From: Azospirillaceae bacterium
GTDB lineage: Bacteria > Pseudomonadota > Alphaproteobacteria > Azospirillales > Azospirillaceae
Assembly: GCA_028283825.1 (NCBI GenBank)
Contig: JAPWJW010000005.1
Span: 1 to 64,000 of the forward strand
DNA: 64,000 nt
Direction: 5' to 3'
In this document: piece after piece, positions 58,901 to 64,000 of the stretch
Layout: every line of letters starts with the position of its first letter
Position numbering within the stretch: the stretch's first letter is position 1
Program-made: the position numbers and the translations under genes
Notes under the pieces: model-generated
What the model was told of the DNA's origin: nothing
The model's input: the letters and a program-made list of their open reading frames with translations, nothing else
The model's database searches: none

Positions 58901-61900
58901 ATGTGCTGACGGTCAGCGGTGCGGCCAGCGTCGGCGGCGGCACGGTCAATGCCGGCCTGTCGGGCACGGGCAACTACCTGGTGGGCGACAGCACGACGCT
59001 GATCGCCGGTGGCACCGGCTCCAGCTATGTCGGCGCCGTGGTCAGCAGCGGCGTCACCGGACTGGACGCCACCGCCGGCGTCAGCGGCACCAGCCTGGCC
59101 GCCGTCGCCGCCAACGACTACATCGGCGGCACGCTTGCCAGCCTGGGCGTCACCGGCAGCCTGGCCAACCAGGCGGGCGGCGCCACGGCGGTCTACATCG
59201 CCGCCACCGGCAGCCTGGGCACCCTGGCCAACAGCGGCACCGTCAGCGGCAACGTGGTCAACAACGGCACGGGCGCGCTGAACATCGCCGGCGGCACCGG
59301 CGGTGTCACCGGCACCTTCACCGGCGGCACCATCACCAGCACCGGCGCCAATGTGGTGCTGTCCTCGGGCAGCGTCCTGCTGAACGACGCGGTGAACGTG
59401 GGGTCGGGCACGCTGGTCAACAGCGGCGCCAGTGTCCTGCTGACCAGCGTGGTCAGCGTCACCGGCAACTACGGCCAGTCGGCCGGCACCCTGGCGATGG
59501 GCATCGGCAGCGGCACGGCCGGTGAGCTGGTGGTCAGCGGCAACGCCAGCCTGACCGGCGGCACCGTGGCGGTGACGGCCATGACCGGCAGCAACCTGCT
59601 GGCGGGCGACAGCTACACCATCGTGGAGGCGGGCGGCAGCCTGTCGGCGACCGGCCTGACGGCCTTGGCCGACGGCTTCACCGCCACCCTGGGCACCTCG
59701 GCCAATGGCGGCGCCACCGACCTGCTGCTGACCCTGGTCAGCGACTATATCGGCGGCACCCTGGGCACGCTGACCAACAGCGGCACGCTGAACGCCGCCA
59801 CCGCGGTCAACGTCGCCGTGGGCGGCAGCCTGGGCACCTTGGCCAACACCGGCACCATCATCGGCAACGTGGTGAACAGCAGCGCCAATGATTTGGTGAT
59901 CACCGGCGGGTCCAACGGCACGGTGGGTGTCTTCACCGGCGGCACCATCAGCAACACGCAGGCCAACCTGGTGTTCGCCTCGGGCGACCTCAGCCTGGGC
60001 GATGCCATCAACGTCGGCAGCCACACGGTCACCAACACCGGGGCCAGCCTGGCCCTGGCGGGCGACGGGACGGTGACGGGCAACTACAGCCAGACCGGCG
60101 GCACCTTGGCCGCCAACGGCCACGTGCTGAGCGTCAGCGGGGCGGCCAACATCACCGGCGGCACGGTCAATGCCGGCCTGTCGGGCGTCGCCAACTACTT
60201 CGTGGGCGATAGCGTCGCCCTGGTGCAGGGTGGGGCGGGCTCCAGCTACTCAGGGGCCACCGTCACCAGCGGCATCACCGGCCTGGATGCCACCGGTTCG
60301 GTCAGCGGCAACACCCTGCTGGCCAGCGCCGCCAACGATTATATCGGCGGCACGTTGGATACGCTGAACGTCACCGGCACACTGACCAACACCGCCGGCG
60401 GCGCCACGGCGCTGTACATCGCCAGCACCGGTACCCTGGGCGCCCTGTCGGTCACCGGCGCCATCGTCGGCGACATCGCCAACTATTCCAGCAACGATCT
60501 GTCCATCAGTGGTGGCACGGACGCGGCGCCGGGCACGCTGACGGGGGCGAACGGTGGTGTCGGCCAGATCACCAACACCCTGGCCAACCTGCGCTTCGTC
60601 TCCGGCACGCTGCTGCTGAACGACAACCTCAATGTCGGGACGCACAGCGTCATCAACAGCGGTGCCACGCTGCTGGTGAACAGCGCCATCAACATCACCG
60701 GCAGCTACAGCCAGACGGCGGGCAACCTGGTGATCGGCGTGTCGTCCACCGGCAGCTACGGCAGCCTGGCGATCAGCGGTTCGGCCAGCCTGACCGGCGG
60801 CAGTGTCACGCTGAAGGCCACCAGCGGGTCGCTGTCGGCCGGCAGCTACACCATCGTCGCGGCCAGTGGCGGCCTTGCCACCAGCAACCTGGTGCTGACG
60901 GCCGCCGGCTACACGGTGACCAGCAGCACCATCACCAGCGATGGCAAGACCGACCTGGTGCTGACCCTGAACACGGCCAGCACCGGAACCACGGGTGGTG
61001 ATACCGGCGGTGGCACGACGACGCCGGCCAAGACCAACTACACCGCCGTGGGCAAGGCCCAGGGTGGCGCGGCGGTGGGCACCGGTGCCGCCCTGGACGT
61101 CGTCGCGGCCAGCGGCGGCAATGCTGCCCAGGCGGTGCAGAGCGCCATCCTGACGCCCCTGTCCACCCTGACGGGCAAGGCCCAGCAGGTGGCGGTGGCG
61201 CAGCTGGCCCCCAACCAGCTGACGCCGCAGCTGACCGCCAACCTGTTCACGCCGACCACCACGGCCATCGGTCAGCACCAACAGACGGTGGCCGGCCTGA
61301 TGGACAGCTACGGCAAGGGTGGTGCCTCGGCCGGCGACGGTACCATGAACGGCGTGCTGTGGGGCGAAGTCCTGGGCGGTGGCGCCTTGCGCGCCAACGC
61401 CACCGACGCGGCCGGCTACCGCGCCAGCAGCGGCGGCATCGTCCTGGGCGGCGACTGGTACATCAACCGCGAGATCATGGCCGGCCTGGCGTTCAGTTGG
61501 CTGAACAGCGCGGCGGTGGGCCAGGGCGACAGCGCCGGCAGCCTGACGCGGGTGGGCAGCTATCAGCTGACCGCCTACAGCGTCTGGCGTCCGGACTTCG
61601 CGGAACAGCGGCTGTCGGTCCAGGGCCAGGTGGCGTTCGGCTACAACCACTATGACCAGCGCCGTGACATCGACTTCCTGGGCACCCGCGCCAACGCCAA
61701 CTACGGTGGCGAGCAGTACGTGGGCAAGATCACGGTGGGTTATGCCATGCCGGACCACAACGGCTTCACCCTGACGCCGCAGTGGAGCCTGCAGGCCGCC
61801 CGCCTGACCAACCATGCGTATAGCGAGCATGACGCCGGTGTGGCCGACCTGGCCGTCGATGCCATGGCGACCAACAGCCTGACCCAGGAACTGGGCTTCA

Positions 61901-62184
61901 AGCTGGACACGGTCTTCAACACCGCCTTCGGCCGCCTGCTGCCGGACCTGAAGCTGGCGTGGGTGCACGACTATCTGAACGGCCCGGTGTCGACCACCAG
62001 CGTGCTGGGTGGGGTCAGCTTCGCCAGCACGACGGGCCGGGTGAACCCCGACGGTGTCGCCATCGGCCTGGGCGCCACCCTGGCCAAGGGCGACGGTCTC
62101 AGCCTGCGGCTGGAGTACACCGGCGAACTGCGCAGCGACTACCAGAGCCACGCCGGCGTCCTGCGGGCCAGCTGGAACTTCTGA
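55978..62184 (+). CDS. Giant autotransporter, 3' open segment with beta-barrel
   Basis: About 2,070 codons stay open; 55978 is only the first usable codon after the last shift. Passenger modules near 58134, 58745, 59350, 59966 and 60590 are about 605-625 bp apart, the same period as in the first autotransporter. After a Thr/Gly linker (STGTTGGDTGGGTTTPAK) and an Ala/Gln-rich stretch, the roughly 280-residue autotransporter beta-domain starts at VLWGEVLGGGALR and ends SWNF. The barrel is closely related to that ending at 8385 (shared AAGYRASS, SLTRVGSYQLTAYSVWRPD, ANANYGGEQY). The likely role is a surface-displayed adhesin, inferred from architecture. Confidence 0.9.
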   Translation: MSTTLAISMALDNSGAIMGTAGAGIRNSGTIGTLANSGLITGSTYALANTGTLGTVANSGTIAGNIQNVGTGDLVLTGGTGTTVGTLTGYSSGAMGTVTAPLGNVVLASGNLLVDDVFSLGSHTLVNSGASVRLETVVAVTGNFSQSAGTLVAAYGAGRLTVSGAAVMTGGTVAVSGVPGTVNVLAGQGGGSAVVAGGTTSTFTNLSYASDLAGLEVTGSVAGNSLYIVGLNDYVGGSLGTLNNAGTISAVNAVYVAATGSVGTLFNNGVLTGQAAGVYNQGGITTLTNTGLINGNTIGLHNAGTASSLALLNNAGTIQGVLGVVNDGSIGTLNNTGLLTGSFAAISSSGRLDTISGAGTIAGNIANSSTADLTVIGGVTGSAVYTGYDGARGTITNTGSNLLFASGNVILNDDINVGSHTVTNAGANLALVNPLTITGNYTQTGGYLALGNSVLVVSGVANISGGDISTSVLDASGNYLVGSAAGTLVQGGLGSSYNISVTSGITGLVVSSATATIGSNVDLILAGANDYVGTILPTLNNTGTIAGVTTAAFVATTGSIGTLSNSGVLNGNEFGLRNQGTIGLLSNSGTVSGYVGLYNQGVIGTVLNTGNLIDAPSVRASGLYNTGTIGLLDNRGTIYGVSYGLYNTGTIGTLSNSGLLSGGAATALYNSGSLGTIANTGAIYGNVVNTSANALVITGAAGNALAIMAGGTITGTNANVVLASGSFLFSDAVNVGTGTLVNSGASVWLNSVVGVTGNYSQTDGTLRVTVGTTTTGLLVVSGGATLTGGTVGVGVQAGSNLIAGDTYTIVEAGTLAASGLVASAGGFTATLGTATNGSATDLLLTLVSDYISGTLGTLTNSGTLNAATAVNIAVSGSLGTLANTGSIIGNVVNHSANDLVITGGSNGTVGGFTGGTITNTLSNLTFASGALSLGDAINVGGHTVANTGADVSLAGDVSVTGNYSQSAGTLSVDGHVLTVSGAASVGGGTVNAGLSGTGNYLVGDSTTLIAGGTGSSYVGAVVSSGVTGLDATAGVSGTSLAAVAANDYIGGTLASLGVTGSLANQAGGATAVYIAATGSLGTLANSGTVSGNVVNNGTGALNIAGGTGGVTGTFTGGTITSTGANVVLSSGSVLLNDAVNVGSGTLVNSGASVLLTSVVSVTGNYGQSAGTLAMGIGSGTAGELVVSGNASLTGGTVAVTAMTGSNLLAGDSYTIVEAGGSLSATGLTALADGFTATLGTSANGGATDLLLTLVSDYIGGTLGTLTNSGTLNAATAVNVAVGGSLGTLANTGTIIGNVVNSSANDLVITGGSNGTVGVFTGGTISNTQANLVFASGDLSLGDAINVGSHTVTNTGASLALAGDGTVTGNYSQTGGTLAANGHVLSVSGAANITGGTVNAGLSGVANYFVGDSVALVQGGAGSSYSGATVTSGITGLDATGSVSGNTLLASAANDYIGGTLDTLNVTGTLTNTAGGATALYIASTGTLGALSVTGAIVGDIANYSSNDLSISGGTDAAPGTLTGANGGVGQITNTLANLRFVSGTLLLNDNLNVGTHSVINSGATLLVNSAINITGSYSQTAGNLVIGVSSTGSYGSLAISGSASLTGGSVTLKATSGSLSAGSYTIVAASGGLATSNLVLTAAGYTVTSSTITSDGKTDLVLTLNTASTGTTGGDTGGGTTTPAKTNYTAVGKAQGGAAVGTGAALDVVAASGGNAAQAVQSAILTPLSTLTGKAQQVAVAQLAPNQLTPQLTANLFTPTTTAIGQHQQTVAGLMDSYGKGGASAGDGTMNGVLWGEVLGGGALRANATDAAGYRASSGGIVLGGDWYINREIMAGLAFSWLNSAAVGQGDSAGSLTRVGSYQLTAYSVWRPDFAEQRLSVQGQVAFGYNHYDQRRDIDFLGTRANANYGGEQYVGKITVGYAMPDHNGFTLTPQWSLQAARLTNHAYSEHDAGVADLAVDAMATNSLTQELGFKLDTVFNTAFGRLLPDLKLAWVHDYLNGPVSTTSVLGGVSFASTTGRVNPDGVAIGLGATLAKGDGLSLRLEYTGELRSDYQSHAGVLRASWNF

Positions 62185-62200
62185 TCCGGTTGACGCTCAC

Positions 62201-62236
62201 AAAAAACCCCGCCGGCAACCACCGGCGGGGTTTTTT
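62201..62236. terminator. Bidirectional Rho-independent terminator
   Basis: AAAAAACCCCGCCGG (62201-62215) pairs with CCGGCGGGGTTTTTT (62222-62236) around a six-base loop, giving T tracts on both strands. It separates the second autotransporter from the convergent lipoprotein gene. The stem is identical to the terminator at 8415-8447. Confidence 0.92.
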
Positions 62237-62260
62237 CTTAGGGGTTTCGCCCTCAGCCCA

Positions 62261-62794
62261 TCAGGGCAAATGCTCCAGCGCGCCCAGGCGCAGGATGGGG
62301 CCCTGCAGTTTGTCGCCCGTCACCACGTTGGTCTGGTACTGGGCGGTGCGGCCGGCCAGGGTGGTCCCGTCCAGTTCCGCCCGCATCATGGCGAAACCCA
62401 CGGCATTGACCGTGGCCGGTGCCGCGCCCGGGGCGTACAGGCGCTGCTTGCCCGGATCGGGCGCCACGTCGCGCACGCCGCCGACGAAGGCCAGGTCCAG
62501 GATCAGCCGTCCCGCCCGCCAGCGCCCGGTGCCGGTCACACCCAGTTCGGCGTCGTCCAGTTGCAGGGCGCCGCTCAACAGGTAGTCGCCCGCCGGCGTC
62601 TGGGTGAAGCCCAGGCGCAGGGTCCCGGCCTCGCCGTCCACCGCCAGGCGCCAGCGTTCCTCCCCCCGCCAGGCCAGGGCCCGGTCGGGGAAGGGGGCCG
62701 CGGCGGAAATCCGCTGGGCCAGCGGGGCGGGTGAGGGGGTACAGGCCGCCGTCGCCACCAGCAGGGCGAAGGCCGCAAGCGTCAGGCGCCTCAT
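62261..62794 (-). CDS. Putative lipoprotein downstream of a TonB receptor
   Basis: This protein of about 177 residues has a short signal sequence ending in a lipobox-like ATAAC (MRRLTLAAFALLVATAAC), then a beta-rich domain that I do not recognise. ATG 62794 overlaps the receptor stop (ATGA), so it is translated with the receptor and may help uptake of the same ligand. A longer in-frame extension to 63082 overlaps the receptor gene and is not believed. A periplasmic or outer-membrane location is inferred. Confidence 0.7.
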   Translation of the reverse strand: MRRLTLAAFALLVATAACTPSPAPLAQRISAAAPFPDRALAWRGEERWRLAVDGEAGTLRLGFTQTPAGDYLLSGALQLDDAELGVTGTGRWRAGRLILDLAFVGGVRDVAPDPGKQRLYAPGAAPATVNAVGFAMMRAELDGTTLAGRTAQYQTNVVTGDKLQGPILRLGALEHLP

Positions 62795-64000
62795 TTGCCG
62801 GCCCCCCAGCGATAGCGCAGCGAGGCGATGAAGGTGCGGTCCGTGCCCTCGCCGCAGCCGGTGGTGGAACAGCTGACGTAATAGCGCTTGTCCGCCAGGT
62901 TGGTGGCGTTCAGGGCCAGGCGCCAGCGGTCGCGGTCGTAATGCACCATGGCGTCCACCACGGCGTAGTCGGGCACGCGGATGGTGTTGGCGGCGTCGGC
63001 GAAGGTGCTGCCGACGTAACGCACGCCGCCACCCCAGCCCAGGCCGGCCAAGGGGCCGCTGGGGATGGTGTAGTCGGCCCACAGCGCCGCCATGCGGTCG
63101 GGCTGCGCCGTCGGGCGGCGGCCCAACTGGCTGGCCACGGTGGTCTTGGTCACCGTCAGGTCGGCGATGGTGACGGACCCGGTGATGTTTAGGCCCTCCA
63201 TCGGGCTGGACACCACCTCCGCCTCGAAGCCTTGCGAGCGCACTTCCCCCGTCTGGATCTGGTTCAGGGAATTGGTGGGGTCGGTGGTCTGGACGTTGGT
63301 CTGGGTCAGGCTGTAGCCCGTCAGGGTCAGGTAGGTGCGCCAGCCTGCCGGCTCGACCCTCAGGCCGCCCTCCACCTGTTCACCCCTGCTGGGCCGGTAA
63401 GGCTCGCCATACAGATTGGTGCCCAGGATGGGGTTGAAGGATGTGGCGTAGCTGACATAGGGCGTCAGGCCCCAGGGGCCGCGATAGACCAGGCCGGTGC
63501 GCCAGGTGGTGGCCTGGTCGTCCTGGGTGGTGGTGACCTTGGTCAGGCGGTTGCGGGTGCCGGTGTCGGACCAGTCGTGGCGGATGTCCGCCGACAGGAT
63601 CAGGTTCTCCAGCAGATGCACCTGCTGCTCGCCGTACACGCCCGTCTGGTCGGAGGATTGCAGCGTGCTGCTCATGTGGGTGGTGGCGGGGCCGTAGGGC
63701 TGGCCATAGACGGGGGCGAACACGTCCAGTGCGCTGGCGCTGCCGCCGTCCAGGGAGTAGTCCTCGCGCGTGTGGCGATAGTCGGCGCCGGCCATGGACT
63801 TCATCTCCAGCCCGCCCAGGCGCCAGTCGCCCTGGACATGGTGGTCGGTCGCGGCCACGCCGCCATCGATGCCGAAATGGTAGAAGGCGCGGCTGAGCAG
63901 GCGGCCGTTGACCGGGCTGCCCCGCGCGCTGACCGTGTTGGTGACGAAGTCGGTGTCGGTGTAGCGCACCGCCGATTGCAGGGTCCACCCCTCCCACAGG
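62791..64000 (-). CDS. TonB-dependent siderophore-type receptor, 5' end beyond the window
   Basis: This is the C-terminal part of an outer-membrane receptor; the frame is open to the right edge. Barrel segments of the siderophore receptor class are present: GVYGEQQVHLLENLILSADIRHD; PYVSYATSFNPILGTNLYGEPY with the RGEQVEGGLR that follows it (typical PEKGKQYEVGLK-like position); VDAMVHYDRDRWRLALNATNLADKRYYVSC; and the C-terminal ASLRYRWGAGK. The plug and TonB box lie outside the window. The ligand cannot be named. Confidence 0.88.
   Translation of the reverse strand, partial: LWEGWTLQSAVRYTDTDFVTNTVSARGSPVNGRLLSRAFYHFGIDGGVAATDHHVQGDWRLGGLEMKSMAGADYRHTREDYSLDGGSASALDVFAPVYGQPYGPATTHMSSTLQSSDQTGVYGEQQVHLLENLILSADIRHDWSDTGTRNRLTKVTTTQDDQATTWRTGLVYRGPWGLTPYVSYATSFNPILGTNLYGEPYRPSRGEQVEGGLRVEPAGWRTYLTLTGYSLTQTNVQTTDPTNSLNQIQTGEVRSQGFEAEVVSSPMEGLNITGSVTIADLTVTKTTVASQLGRRPTAQPDRMAALWADYTIPSGPLAGLGWGGGVRYVGSTFADAANTIRVPDYAVVDAMVHYDRDRWRLALNATNLADKRYYVSCSTTGCGEGTDRTFIASLRYRWGAGK

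Noticed and set aside
55963-60123. A 1,386-codon antisense frame over the second autotransporter
   Set aside because: Same repeat-driven artefact: low-complexity translation with no ribosome site or family features.
62795-63082. N-terminal extension of the lipoprotein gene
   Set aside because: It overlaps the conserved C-terminal barrel of the TonB receptor, and the signal sequence clearly starts at 62794.

Overview
The window is GC-rich DNA (roughly two thirds G+C by eye) from a Gram-negative, aerobic bacterium. Its content is cytochrome bo3 oxidase, periplasmic molybdo-flavoenzymes, TonB-dependent receptors, RND efflux, many LysR regulators and very large autotransporters. This suits an alphaproteobacterium, and I would guess the Azospirillaceae/Rhodospirillales; that placement is inference from gene style and composition. 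No rRNA, tRNA or CRISPR array was seen.

Layout. 1-8385: the 3' part of a giant autotransporter whose first 1.75 kb is broken by four single-base indels. 8452-12037: a LysR regulator, an ABM-type monooxygenase, a zinc-type alcohol dehydrogenase relative and tehA. 12078-17885: a three-gene RND efflux operon (permease, adaptor, outer-membrane lipoprotein). 18281-22095: paoABC-type periplasmic aldehyde oxidoreductase. 22123-25268: AhpD-like protein, LysR regulator, glutathione S-transferase and a peroxiredoxin-like protein. 25408-29382: a second molybdenum hydroxylase (IorA/IorB type) with a three-haem cytochrome c. 29667-33624: cyoABCD. 33955-38164: MocR, SDR, AraC and the nickel/cobalt exporter rcnA.

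38648-48265 looks like a catabolic locus: TonB receptor, ACS-type MFS transporter, LysR regulator, Gfo/Idh/MocA dehydrogenase and PhyH-family dioxygenase. Its promoters share a core close to ATTCGATTGGAT. The locus is split by a lower-GC insert (about 42.2-45.0 kb) containing two unknown genes, a 62-codon ORF and an IS256-family element with a 9-bp target duplication. The element sits at the 3' end of one unknown gene and separates it from its overlapping partner.

48901-62184 holds a second giant autotransporter, a paralogue of the first, disrupted by three single-base shifts. 62261-64000 carries a lipoprotein and a siderophore-type TonB receptor cut by the window edge.

The two molybdo-enzymes could oxidise aldehydes in the periplasm and pass electrons through cytochrome c or quinone to the respiratory chain; cyoABCD next door is a terminal oxidase (inference). 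Most apparent frameshifts are one-base changes in or beside short G/C runs, and they cluster in repetitive DNA. Sequence or assembly error should be excluded before calling these genes dead.
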